From Polaromonas sp. (GTDB taxonomy: Bacteria; Pseudomonadota; Gammaproteobacteria; Burkholderiales; Burkholderiaceae_C), in assembly GCA_013297865.1 (NCBI GenBank), contig JAAFIP010000006.1, positions 124,001 through 188,000 of the forward strand: DNA of 64,000 bases, written 5' to 3'. The notes beneath the pieces are model-generated. The model did no database searches, was not told the DNA's origin, and saw nothing but the letters and a program-made list of their open reading frames with translations. Below, piece after piece: positions 35,247 to 43,458 of the stretch; within the stretch, counting starts at the first letter, position 1, and every line of letters starts with the position of its first letter. The position numbers and the translations under genes are program-made.

Positions 35247-37169
35247 TTGAACAATAACCAATGGTTTTCTAAAGTCGCCGTCTGGCTGGTGATCGCACTC
35301 GTGCTGTTCACCGTCTTCAAACAGTTCGAGACCAAGGGTGGTGCGGCTGGGGCGAGCACGGTAGGTTATTCCGAGTTTCTGGACCAGGTGCGTGCCAAGC
35401 AGATCAAGCAGGTCACCATCGCTGAAGGTCAGGGCGGCACCGAGATCATCGCCATCCGCCAGGACGACAGCAAGGTGCGCACCAATGCCACCTACCTCGA
35501 CCGCGGCTTGGTGGGCGACCTGATCGCCAATGGCGTGAAATTCGACGTCAAGGCGCGCGAAGAAGCCTCGCTCTTGACCACCATTTTGATCAGCTGGGGC
35601 CCCATGCTGCTGCTGATTGGCGTGTGGGTGTATTTCATGCGCCAGATGCAGGGCGGCGGCAAGGGCGGCGCGTTCAGCTTTGGCAAGTCCAAGGCGCGCC
35701 TGCTGGACGAAAACACCAATACCGTGACCTTTGCCGACGTGGCAGGCTGCGACGAGGCCAAGGAAGAAGTCAAGGAAGTGGTGGACTTTTTGAAAGACCC
35801 CGCGCGCTTCCAGAAGCTGGGCGGGCGCATTCCACGCGGTCTGCTGCTGGTCGGCCCTCCTGGCACCGGCAAGACCCTGCTGGCCAAATCGATTGCGGGC
35901 GAAGCCAAAGTGCCTTTCTTCTCGATTTCTGGCTCCGACTTTGTGGAAATGTTTGTCGGTGTGGGCGCATCGCGCGTGCGCGACATGTTTGAAAACGCCA
36001 AGAAAAACGCACCTTGCATCATCTTCATTGACGAGATCGACGCTGTCGGCCGCCAGCGTGGCGCAGGCCTGGGCGGCGGCAACGACGAGCGCGAGCAGAC
36101 CCTGAACCAGATGCTGGTGGAGATGGACGGCTTTGAGACCAACCTCGGCGTGATCGTGGTGGCCGCCACCAACCGCCCCGACATTCTGGACGCCGCGCTG
36201 CTACGCCCGGGCCGTTTTGACCGCCAGGTGTATGTCACGCTGCCAGACATCCGCGGCCGTGAGCAGATTTTGAATGTGCACATGCGCAAAGTGCCTTTGG
36301 GCCAGGACGTCAGCGCCAGCATCATTGCGCGCGGCACACCCGGCATGAGCGGCGCTGACCTGGCCAACCTGTGCAACGAAGCCGCGCTGATGGCAGCGCG
36401 CCGCAACGCCCGCGTGGTGGAGATGCAGGACTTTGAAAAGGCCAAGGACAAGATCCTCATGGGCCCCGAGCGCAAGAGCATGATCATGCCCGAGGAAGAG
36501 CGGCGCAACACCGCTTACCACGAGGCTGGGCATGCGCTGATCGGCCGCCTGCTGCCCAAGTGCGACCCGGTGCACAAAGTCACCATCATTCCGCGTGGCC
36601 GCGCCCTGGGCGTGACCATGAGCTTGCCCGCGCAAGACCGCTACAGCTACGACAAAGAGTTCATGCTCAACCAGATCGCCATGCTGTTTGGCGGCCGTAT
36701 CGCTGAAGAAGTGTTCATGCACCAGATGACCACCGGCGCCAGCAACGACTTTGAGCGCGCCACCTCCATTGCCCGCGACATGGTGATGCGCTATGGCATG
36801 ACCGAAGCCCTGGGCCCGATGGTCTATGCCGAAAACGAAGGCGAGGTCTTCCTGGGCCGCAGCGTGACCAAAACCACCAATATGAGCGAGTCCACCATGC
36901 AGAAGGTGGACACCGAGGTGCGCAGCATCATCGACGCGCAATACGCCTTGGCGCGCAAGCTGATTGAAGACAACAGCGACAAGATGCACGCCATGGCCAA
37001 GGCCCTGCTTGAATGGGAAACCATCGACATGGCCCAGCTCGACGAGATCATGGCGGGCAAGCCGCCCACAGCCCCTAAAGACTGGTCGCCGCGCACACCG
37101 CCTACGGGCGGTGACGGTGGCGGCTCTGGCGGCGCACCGGTGACCAACCCGGCGCCTACCGCCGCATAA
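35247..37169 (+). CDS. ftsH: ATP-dependent zinc metalloprotease FtsH
   Basis: 640 residues from TTG 35247, with GGAG 8 bases upstream. Two membrane segments (about 7-25 and 112-131) flank a periplasmic domain. The AAA+ domain shows Walker A GPPGTGKT at 203-210 (Lys209), Walker [12 protein letters not shown], and the [21 protein letters not shown]. The peptidase zinc site is HEAGH at 425-429. It degrades damaged membrane proteins and short-lived regulators. The C-terminal tail is Gly/Pro-rich. It follows rlmE by 163 bp and is closed by a strong terminator. Confidence 0.98.
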   Translation: MNNNQWFSKVAVWLVIALVLFTVFKQFETKGGAAGASTVGYSEFLDQVRAKQIKQVTIAEGQGGTEIIAIRQDDSKVRTNATYLDRGLVGDLIANGVKFDVKAREEASLLTTILISWGPMLLLIGVWVYFMRQMQGGGKGGAFSFGKSKARLLDENTNTVTFADVAGCDEAKEEVKEVVDFLKDPARFQKLGGRIPRGLLLVGPPGTGKTLLAKSIAGEAKVPFFSISGSDFVEMFVGVGASRVRDMFENAKKNAPCIIFIDEIDAVGRQRGAGLGGGNDEREQTLNQMLVEMDGFETNLGVIVVAATNRPDILDAALLRPGRFDRQVYVTLPDIRGREQILNVHMRKVPLGQDVSASIIARGTPGMSGADLANLCNEAALMAARRNARVVEMQDFEKAKDKILMGPERKSMIMPEEERRNTAYHEAGHALIGRLLPKCDPVHKVTIIPRGRALGVTMSLPAQDRYSYDKEFMLNQIAMLFGGRIAEEVFMHQMTTGASNDFERATSIARDMVMRYGMTEALGPMVYAENEGEVFLGRSVTKTTNMSESTMQKVDTEVRSIIDAQYALARKLIEDNSDKMHAMAKALLEWETIDMAQLDEIMAGKPPTAPKDWSPRTPPTGGDGGGSGGAPVTNPAPTAA

Positions 37170-37192
37170 TCTGGCAAGCCAACAGGCAATTT

Positions 37193-37221
37193 AAAAAACG
37201 CAGCTGAGGCTGCGTTTTTTT
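37193..37221. terminator. Bidirectional rho-independent terminator between ftsH and tdk
   Basis: AAAAAACGCAGC-TGAG-GCTGCGTTTTTT: a perfect stem with A and T runs on both sides. It can serve ftsH on the plus strand and the convergent tdk on the minus strand. Confidence 0.92.
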
Positions 37222-37249
37222 ATGGCGTCAATGCCTGCCCACGCAGGCG

Positions 37250-37822
37250 CTAGTAAAAACAGTCCGGGCACAGGCCCCGGTAGCGGGTGTTGCCACCAAT
37301 CAGGATCTGCTGGCCTTCGCGGATGCGTTCGCCGTCGTCGCTAAAGCGCGCGTTCATGCTGGCTTTTTTGCCGCATTCGCAGATCGTTTTCATCTCTTCA
37401 ATATCGTCAGCCAGCACCAGCAGTGTGGCCGCGCCTGCAAAGGCGTTGCCCTGAAAGTCGCTGCGCAGGCCGTAGCACATGACGGGGGTGTCGTAGGCAT
37501 GGGCCCAGCGGTGCAGCTCCTGCACCTGCGCGCTGGTCAAAAACTGCGCCTCGTCAATCAGCACACAGGCCAGCTTGGCAATCCAGCGCTCCTGCTGCGC
37601 AAAGGCAATGCGCTCGGCCAGGCTGTGGCTGGCGTTGAAGGTCACCGCCTCGCGCGAGAGGCCCAGGCGCGAGGCGATTTGGCCCACCCCATCGCGGTGG
37701 TCCAGCTCGGCTGTGAGCAGCACCACGGCCATGCCGCGCTCCTCGTAGTTGTAGGCAGCTTGCAATAAAGCGGTGGATTTGCCGGCGTTCATGGCGGCGT
37801 AGCGAAAATACAGTTTGGCCAT
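37250..37822 (-). CDS. tdk: Thymidine kinase
   Basis: 190 residues from ATG 37820-37822 (MAKLYFRYAAMNAGKST, with the P-loop); an in-frame start 12 codons earlier is less likely. Other signatures are LIDEAQFLT and the zinc-binding pairs CECGKKA and CPDC near the C-terminus. It phosphorylates thymidine for salvage. In many proteobacteria folP and glmM follow ftsH, whereas here tdk stands there, convergent. Confidence 0.95.
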   Translation of the reverse strand: MAKLYFRYAAMNAGKSTALLQAAYNYEERGMAVVLLTAELDHRDGVGQIASRLGLSREAVTFNASHSLAERIAFAQQERWIAKLACVLIDEAQFLTSAQVQELHRWAHAYDTPVMCYGLRSDFQGNAFAGAATLLVLADDIEEMKTICECGKKASMNARFSDDGERIREGQQILIGGNTRYRGLCPDCFY

Positions 37823-37887
37823 AGCGATTGTCTTTGAACTGAGAAGCTTACCGCACATAATGGCATACCACCTTCAGGAGCTTCCCC

Positions 37888-39189
37888 ATGGCGATTTTCA
37901 GTCAAGACGCGCTCAACCCCGGCGTGAAAAAACGCGAAGTATTTGGCTGGGCGATGTATGACTTTGCCAACTCGGGCTACACCACCGTGGTGATCACGGC
38001 AGTGTTTGCCGCGTACTTTGTGGGCGGCATCGCCAAAGGGGCCGAGTGGGCCACCTTCGTATGGACACTGGCGCTGAGCGTTTCCTACGCGATTGTGATG
38101 CTGACCATGCCCAGCCTGGGCGCCATGGCCGACCTGCGGGCCTCCAAAAAGAAACTGCTCATGCTGTTTACCGCTGGCTGCGTGCTGTCCACTGCAGCGC
38201 TGGCATTTGCCGGGCCGGGCAGTGTAGCCCTGGCCTTTGTGCTGATTGTGGTGTCCAACACTTTCTACAGCTATGGCGAGTCGCTTACCGCATCATTCCT
38301 GCCCGAGCTGGCCAAGCCTGATGGCATGGGCAAGGTCAGCGGCTGGGGCTGGAGCTTTGGCTATTTTGGCGGCATGCTGGCGCTGGGCATTTGCCTGGGC
38401 TACGTCATCTGGGCGGGCGGCCAGGGCATCAAGGCAGACAGCTTTGTACCCGTGACCATGCTGATCACAGCGGTGATCTATGGCGCAGCGGCCTGCGTCA
38501 CCTTCAAGCTGCTCAAGGAGCGCGCCGTGCCCAACCCTGCTGCCCTGCAGCAAAGCGGCTTCAAGGCGTCTTTGGTGCAGCTGCACGCCACCTACCAGCA
38601 GGCCCAGCGCTACCAGGATTTCATGTGGCTGCTGCTGTGCGCTGTGTTCTACCAAGGCGGCGTGGCCGTGGCCATCACGCTGGCAGCGATCTATGCAGAG
38701 CAGGTGATTGGCTTCAAGCAGCAGGAGACCATGGTGCTGATTTTTGTGCTCAACCTGGCCGCTGCGGCGGGCGCGTTTGGCTGCGGCTACCTGCAGGACC
38801 GCGTGGGCCACAAGCTGGCCTTGGCCCTGACCCTGCTGGGCTGGAGTGCCACCTGCATCATCGCAGCGCTGACAGAAACCAAAGGTGCGTTCTGGTATGC
38901 CGCCGCCATCGCGGGCGTGTGCATGGGCTCCAGCCAGTCAGCCGGCCGGGCCATGGCAGGCATGCTCTCGCCGCCTGCGCAAAGCGGAGAATTCTTTGGG
39001 CTGTGGACTTTTGCCACCCGGCTGGCCAGCATATTTGGCCCGCTCACCTACGGCGCCATCACCTGGGCCACCGGCGGCAACCAGCGCATCGCCATCGCAT
39101 CCACCACCGTGCTGTTCGTGGCGGGGCTGGTCATTTTGCTGAAGGTCAATATGGCACGCGGCAGGCAGGCGGCGGTTCAGCCGAGCTAG
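37888..39189 (+). CDS. UMF1-family MFS transporter (Atg22-like)
   Basis: 433 residues with about twelve membrane segments. KREVFGWAMYDFANSGYTTVVITAVFAAYFVG at the N-terminus and the later YSYGESLTASFLPELAKPDGMGKVSGWGWSFGYFGG are the UMF1 signature. It probably exports or imports small solutes such as amino acids; no specific substrate is known for bacterial members. AGGAG stands before ATG 37888. It diverges from tdk by 65 bp. Confidence 0.9.
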   Translation: MAIFSQDALNPGVKKREVFGWAMYDFANSGYTTVVITAVFAAYFVGGIAKGAEWATFVWTLALSVSYAIVMLTMPSLGAMADLRASKKKLLMLFTAGCVLSTAALAFAGPGSVALAFVLIVVSNTFYSYGESLTASFLPELAKPDGMGKVSGWGWSFGYFGGMLALGICLGYVIWAGGQGIKADSFVPVTMLITAVIYGAAACVTFKLLKERAVPNPAALQQSGFKASLVQLHATYQQAQRYQDFMWLLLCAVFYQGGVAVAITLAAIYAEQVIGFKQQETMVLIFVLNLAAAAGAFGCGYLQDRVGHKLALALTLLGWSATCIIAALTETKGAFWYAAAIAGVCMGSSQSAGRAMAGMLSPPAQSGEFFGLWTFATRLASIFGPLTYGAITWATGGNQRIAIASTTVLFVAGLVILLKVNMARGRQAAVQPS

Positions 39190-39203
39190 GAAGTACCTGT
39201 TAA

Positions 39204-39542
39204 ATGAAATCATTTAGCATTAACTCCCCAAGAGAGTTTGAGTTCGGACAACCAGACTTCACCTCTAAGGCCCTGCAAGCATTGACTGAACGTGAAGGAA
39301 TTTGCATCAAAGTGTCCAGTGAACGCGCGGAACTAGTCGAAAAGGCGGTCATTGCTTACGATGAATATCTTGCCGCTCGGCAAAGCGGGCATCGTGGCCT
39401 GCTTCAGCTCGCGCGGTTTGGCAGGCTAGGCTTTAGAACTGTGTCACTCTGGCCTGTATTGAATCGGGCTGCCCTGCTTAATCGAGTCGTTACCGTTGAG
39501 CGACGGGGAACAGGATTAGTTATTTACTTAGGGCGAAGCTAG
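39204..39542 (+). CDS. Uncharacterised small protein with atypical composition
   Basis: 112 residues, no family recognised. It starts 14 bp after the UMF1 gene. The N-terminal half is acidic and helical, and the C-terminal half is basic (RFGRLGFRTVSLWPVLNRAAL, RRGTGLVIYLGRS). The codons are AT-richer and less biased than in neighbours, suggesting a recently acquired or low-expression gene. No ribosome site stands out. A 50-bp repeat follows it. Confidence 0.5.
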   Translation: MKSFSINSPREFEFGQPDFTSKALQALTEREGICIKVSSERAELVEKAVIAYDEYLAARQSGHRGLLQLARFGRLGFRTVSLWPVLNRAALLNRVVTVERRGTGLVIYLGRS

Positions 39543-39595
39543 TTCGCCTGAGTGAAGGCGGGTCATCTGGGTTTAGCTAACGCGGAGATAATGCA

Positions 39596-39647
39596 ACTAT
39601 GCTATCTATTTAATAGCTGCTCCCGCGATATTCTATTGGCTTGAAGC
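39596..39647 (+). repeat. Interspersed 50-bp element, copy 8 (intergenic)
   Basis: ACTATGCTATCTATTTAA, then TAGCTGCTCCCGCGATATTC and TATTGGCTTGAAGC. Full consensus. It lies between the small protein at 39204 and the convergent histidine kinase. Confidence 0.92.
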
Positions 39648-39676
39648 ACTAAAAGGCTCTAAAAATCGCCCTACAA

Positions 39677-41101
39677 CTAGCGTGAGTTAGGAGCCCTGGG
39701 GTTTTTGGCTTTGCGCAGTTTGATGTGGGCTGCCAAGCCGCCGGTGGAGGTGTTGGCCAGTGCAAACATGCCGCCCATGCGTTGCACGGTTTTCTCCACA
39801 ATCGCCAGGCCCAGGCCTGCGCCGGTGGCTGCAGTGCGCGCCGCGTCGCCGCGGAAGAAGGGCTGTGTGAGGTGCTTGAGGGTTTCAGCGTTCACACCGG
39901 GGCCATGGTCGCGCACCTTGAGCAGCACCCAGTCGTCCTTGGTGCGCACCACAATGTCCAGCTGGGTCACGTTGATGTGAGCCGATTTGCCGTACTTGCG
40001 GGCGTTTTCAATCAGGTTGGCCAACACGCGGGACAGCTCGATCTCCTCGGCCATCACATACACATCCGGCGGCACATCCATAGTGATGCGCATATCGCCC
40101 GTGTCATGCACTGCAAACATGCTCGCTTCGAGCACATCGTTAAGGCACACGGGCAGCAGACGGGTCTGGTCAGGCCGCGCGTAGTCCAGAAATTTGTCGA
40201 TGATGCTGTCCAGCTGCTCGATATCCGCAGCCATATGGGCACGCGCTGACAGGTCGGCCACGCTCATCTCGGTCTCCAGGCGCAGCCGCGCCAGCGGAGT
40301 GCGCAGATCGTGCGAGATGCCGGCCAGCATCACGGCGCGGTCTTGTTCGATTTTGGCCAGCTGCGCCGCCATGCGGTTAAAGCCCACGTTCACCTCGCGG
40401 ATCTCGCTGGTCACTGCCGTTTCATCGAGATGGCTAGCCTCAAAATTGCCGTCTTTCACGCGGCTGGCCGCAAAGCTCAAAGCCTTCAGCGGCCGGTTGA
40501 TCAGCCGAGCGATCAGCGCAGCGCCTGCCAGAGACAACGCAGCAGCAATGAGCAACCAGATCAGCCAGGTCTTGCCGGCTACCGGAATGATGCGCGACAG
40601 ATCGGTCAGCAGCCAGTAGGCGTCGCCCTCAATCACAAAGCCCACCCACAGCCCCGGCTCGCCATTGACCTCGCGCGCCATCAGGGTGTCTTTGCCCAGA
40701 CGGGTGCGCAGCTCGTTGGTGACGTGGGTGGTCTGCAGGTTGTTGTCGAAACTCACCACCTTGTCAGTGACTTCGCGCGGCAGCACGCGCACGCCTTCCA
40801 GCTCGGCGAGCTGCTTGATTAGCGATACGCGGGCAATCGCATCGGCATGCACCAGCGCTGCCCGGCTGAGGTTGACCAGCGAGGCGATCTGCTGTGCACT
40901 CTGCGTGCCTTGCGGCGCGGTTTCAATCACCCGGAAGGTCTGCACCCAGGCCACCGCGCTGCCCACCAGCAGCAGGGCCAGCAGAAAGAACGTGCGCCAG
41001 AACAGGCTCAGCCGCACGCGGCTGGCCACGGCCTGGCGCATCTCCAGTGGCGCAGGAGCGGTTTCAAGAGGGGCAGGGCTGGTAACCTGGACGCTGACCA
41101 T
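39677..41101 (-). CDS. Sensor histidine kinase, EnvZ-like
   Basis: 474 residues. Membrane segments at about 34-55 and 177-198 flank a periplasmic sensor region; then a HAMP domain (INRPLKALSFAASRVKDG), the phosphoacceptor His264 in GISHDLRTPLARLRLE, and the HATPase region with NLIENARKYG, DHGPGV and GAGLGLAIVEKTV. It pairs with the OmpR-type regulator immediately upstream in the same orientation. It would sense envelope or osmotic conditions; the true signal is unknown. The start chosen is ATG 41099-41101; the upstream TTG lacks a ribosome site. Confidence 0.92.
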   Translation of the reverse strand: MVSVQVTSPAPLETAPAPLEMRQAVASRVRLSLFWRTFFLLALLLVGSAVAWVQTFRVIETAPQGTQSAQQIASLVNLSRAALVHADAIARVSLIKQLAELEGVRVLPREVTDKVVSFDNNLQTTHVTNELRTRLGKDTLMAREVNGEPGLWVGFVIEGDAYWLLTDLSRIIPVAGKTWLIWLLIAAALSLAGAALIARLINRPLKALSFAASRVKDGNFEASHLDETAVTSEIREVNVGFNRMAAQLAKIEQDRAVMLAGISHDLRTPLARLRLETEMSVADLSARAHMAADIEQLDSIIDKFLDYARPDQTRLLPVCLNDVLEASMFAVHDTGDMRITMDVPPDVYVMAEEIELSRVLANLIENARKYGKSAHINVTQLDIVVRTKDDWVLLKVRDHGPGVNAETLKHLTQPFFRGDAARTAATGAGLGLAIVEKTVQRMGGMFALANTSTGGLAAHIKLRKAKNPRAPNSR

Positions 41102-41159
41102 GGAGTGCAATCGCTGTGTGTGGGATGGAAACTTGTGCAACTATTATGCAACTCAAAGC

Positions 41160-41187
41160 AAAGTAGCAGGCCGCGGCCTGCTACTTT
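41160..41187. terminator. Perfect 28-bp palindrome between ompR-type and envZ-type genes
   Basis: The left half AAAGTAGCAGGCCG is exactly repeated in complement on the right. It can form a 12-14 bp hairpin, followed on the minus strand only by a weakly T-rich GCTTTGAG. It may attenuate transcription from the regulator gene into the kinase gene rather than stop it completely. Confidence 0.55.
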
Positions 41188-41214
41188 TCCAGGGTTGGCA
41201 GGAGGGTGGGTTAT

Positions 41215-41946
41215 TTAGCTCTTGCCGTCCGGCACGAACACATAGCCAACACCCCATACAGTCTGGATATAGCGCGGCGCGGCTACATCTGACTCCACCA
41301 TTTTGCGTAGACGCGAGACCTGCACGTCCAGGCTGCGGTCAAACGGTTCGAACTCGCGGCCACGGGCCAGCTGGGCCAGCTTTTCGCGCGACAGAGGCTG
41401 GCGTGGGTGGCGCACCAAGGCCTTGAGCATGGCGAACTCGCCTGTGGTGAGCGGCATTTCTTCGCCGTTTTTCTTCAGAGTCCTTTGGCCCAGGTCAAAG
41501 TCAAACGGCCCGAAGGTGACGGTTTCGTTCTCGGTGGATGGCGCGCCAGGCGACTCGTGCGCTGGGCGGCGGCGTAGCACGGCGTGCACACGGGCCAGCA
41601 GCTCGCGCGGGTTGAACGGCTTGCCCAGGTAGTCATCAGCGCCCACTTCCAGGCCCACGATGCGGTCTACGTCTTCGCCTTTGGCGGTCAGCATGATGAT
41701 GGGGGTGCGGTCGCCGGCAGCGCGCAGGCGCCGGCAGATCGACAGGCCGTCTTCGCCGGGCATCATCAAGTCGAGCACGATCAGGTCGATCGGGTCGCGC
41801 ATCATGATGCGGGTCAACGCCTTGCCATCTTCGGCCACGATCACCTCGAAACCCTCCTGCGCCAGATAGCGGCGCAGCAGGTCGCGGATGCGGGCATCAT
41901 CGTCGACGACGAGGATACGGTCAGCTTGTTTAGGGACTTGGGTCAT
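41215..41946 (-). CDS. ompR: OmpR-family response regulator
   Basis: 243 residues from ATG 41944-41946, with GAGGTG at 5-6 bases. The receiver domain (about 9-125) has acidic residues VVDDD at 13-17 and the phosphorylated Asp59 in IVLDLMMPGEDG, with Lys in YLGKPFNPREL. A winged-helix DNA-binding domain follows (about 145-240), with the FDRSLDVQVSRLRKMVE recognition helix and VWGVGYVFVP. It matches OmpR closely and precedes the EnvZ-like kinase. The regulated genes are not in view. Confidence 0.93.
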   Translation of the reverse strand: MTQVPKQADRILVVDDDARIRDLLRRYLAQEGFEVIVAEDGKALTRIMMRDPIDLIVLDLMMPGEDGLSICRRLRAAGDRTPIIMLTAKGEDVDRIVGLEVGADDYLGKPFNPRELLARVHAVLRRRPAHESPGAPSTENETVTFGPFDFDLGQRTLKKNGEEMPLTTGEFAMLKALVRHPRQPLSREKLAQLARGREFEPFDRSLDVQVSRLRKMVESDVAAPRYIQTVWGVGYVFVPDGKS

Positions 41947-42203
41947 AAAACACCTCACTGTGAATTTGTAACAGAGCCTCCTTTGTACCCCATTTTTTCA
42001 AGAAAACCTATAAAAATCATCGACTTACGACACTCTGTTACACTTTTTGCACCCCCAAGCATGGCATGAACCGCTGTGGTGCGGCCAGTCGGTGTTCCAA
42101 AACCACCCCAAGCACGTTATGGCTATCAGTGTGCAGCATTTGCTCACACAAGTGGCAGTTTTAGCCGTATGCAAAGTTCTTGACAATAGCTAGGATGGTA
42201 TAC

Positions 42204-42557
42204 ATGAAAGTCAATGCATTGAGGTTCGCACAAGGTAGCTGGCGCAGTGTTTGCCACACCGCGGGCACTGGCTTGGCTTGCAGCATCCTGCTATGCAGTG
42301 CAGCCATGGCGCAGCCTGCGTCAGGCCCAGTGTCTGTGCCTGTGCCACAGGCGCTGCCTGCTGCAGTACCCGTGCCGCAGGCCGCACCTGCCAAAGCACC
42401 CGACCTGCGCAGCATCGTGCGCCAGGGGCCTCAGTCTGCTGTGGGGGCCACCCCATCGCAGCGCCATCTGAACGAGCAGCAGCGCACCGAGCTGCGCCGC
42501 CAGCTCACACGCGATCTGCGTGCGCAAAACGCCCCAGCCGAGACGGTGCGGCCCTGA
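42204..42557 (+). CDS. Small secreted protein, uncharacterised
   Basis: 117 residues from ATG 42204 (AGGAT upstream). A signal peptide (about 1-36, ending SAAMAQ) is followed by a Pro/Val/Ala-rich segment with VPVPQA repeats, then a charged helical region (RHLNEQQRTELRRQLTRDLRAQN). No domain is recognised. It is divergent from ompR, with a 257-bp gap holding their promoters, in which I recognise no specific site. Confidence 0.65.
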   Translation: MKVNALRFAQGSWRSVCHTAGTGLACSILLCSAAMAQPASGPVSVPVPQALPAAVPVPQAAPAKAPDLRSIVRQGPQSAVGATPSQRHLNEQQRTELRRQLTRDLRAQNAPAETVRP

Positions 42558-42658
42558 TCGCCGTTGTCACACGACGTGCAACGCTAAGTGCGCGCGCGCA
42601 GTGGCCCGCAGGGGCCGTGCATGGTAATCTTGCGCTTTGCAAAGCCTTGGAGGTATAC

Positions 42659-43372
42659 ATGCCACTCACTCCCAAAATCATAGCTGCCTGCGCGATATTT
42701 GCCTGGGCCAATACCAGTTTCAGCCAGAATATCCGTATGGAAACACCACAAAACGTCATCTCCCTGCAGTCCAGCGGCTCGGTGGAAGTTCAGCAGGACC
42801 TGCTGATGATCACCATGAACACCACCAAAGACGGCGCGGATGCCGCTGCCGTGCAGACCCAGCTCAAAACTGCGCTGGATGCCGCACTGGCCGAAGCCAA
42901 AAAAGTGGCCCAGCCCGGCCAGCTGGATGTGCGCACCGGCAGCTTCAGCATGTACCCCCGCTATGCGCGCGACGGCAAGATCAACGGCTGGCAGGGCAGT
43001 ACCGAGCTGGTGCTGGAGGGGCGGGACTTTGCCCGCATCAGCACCACGGCGGGCAAGATCAGCACACTGACTCTGGGGCAGGTGAGCTTTGGCCTGTCGC
43101 GCGAGGCGCGCGCCAAGGTGGAGGGCGAGGCGCAGGCGCAGGCCATTGAGCGCTTCAAAGCCAAGGCAAGCGAGATCAGCAAAAATTTTGGCTTCAGCAG
43201 CTACAGCATCCGCGAGGTGTCGGTCAACGCCAACGACCAGGGCTTTGCGCCGCCGCGCGGGCGCATGGAGATGATGCAGGCCAAGTCCATGTCTTCTGAT
43301 GCCCCTGTGCCAGTTGAGGCGGGCCGCAGCACGGTGGTGGTGATGGTCAATGGCTCGGTGCAGATGAAATAA
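42659..43372 (+). CDS. SIMPL (DUF541) domain periplasmic protein
   Basis: 237 residues from ATG 42659 with GGAGG at optimal spacing. The signal peptide (about 1-24) is followed by a SIMPL/DUF541 domain (SLQSSGSVEVQQDLLMITMNTTKDGADAAAVQTQL; later DVRTGSFSMYPRY and FSSYSIREVSVNA). Family members are exported proteins of unclear function, some affecting oxidative-stress tolerance or outer-membrane properties. The signal peptide's IIAACAIFAWA is encoded by sequence resembling the interspersed 50-bp repeat. Confidence 0.87.
   Translation: MPLTPKIIAACAIFAWANTSFSQNIRMETPQNVISLQSSGSVEVQQDLLMITMNTTKDGADAAAVQTQLKTALDAALAEAKKVAQPGQLDVRTGSFSMYPRYARDGKINGWQGSTELVLEGRDFARISTTAGKISTLTLGQVSFGLSREARAKVEGEAQAQAIERFKAKASEISKNFGFSSYSIREVSVNANDQGFAPPRGRMEMMQAKSMSSDAPVPVEAGRSTVVVMVNGSVQMK
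42674..42709 (+). repeat. Interspersed 50-bp element, copy 9 (diverged, in a signal-peptide coding region)
   Basis: ATAGCTGCCTGCGCGATATT followed by TGCCTGGGCC. It differs at several positions from consensus but keeps both ends of the core. It is read as IAACAIFAW, the same frame as the copy in the CoA transferase (IAAPAIF). Confidence 0.6.
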
Positions 43373-43390
43373 GCCCCACGCAAACGCAGC

Positions 43391-43426
43391 AAAGCCGCGC
43401 AGCCTTGACGGGCTGCGCGGCTTTTT
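43391..43426 (+). terminator. Rho-independent terminator after the SIMPL gene
   Basis: AAAGCCGCGCAGCC-TTGACG-GGCTGCGCGGCTTTTT: a 14-bp perfect stem and T run. It also has an A run on the other side and may serve the convergent lipoprotein gene. Confidence 0.93.
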
Positions 43427-43458
43427 CAATGGTGTAGGGTGCCCTGGCACCCCGTGAC

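Noticed and set aside
35492-36511. 339-codon minus-strand frame opposite ftsH
   Set aside because: It is rich in Ser/Arg/Pro, opposite a highly conserved gene, and matches no family; it is a codon-bias shadow.
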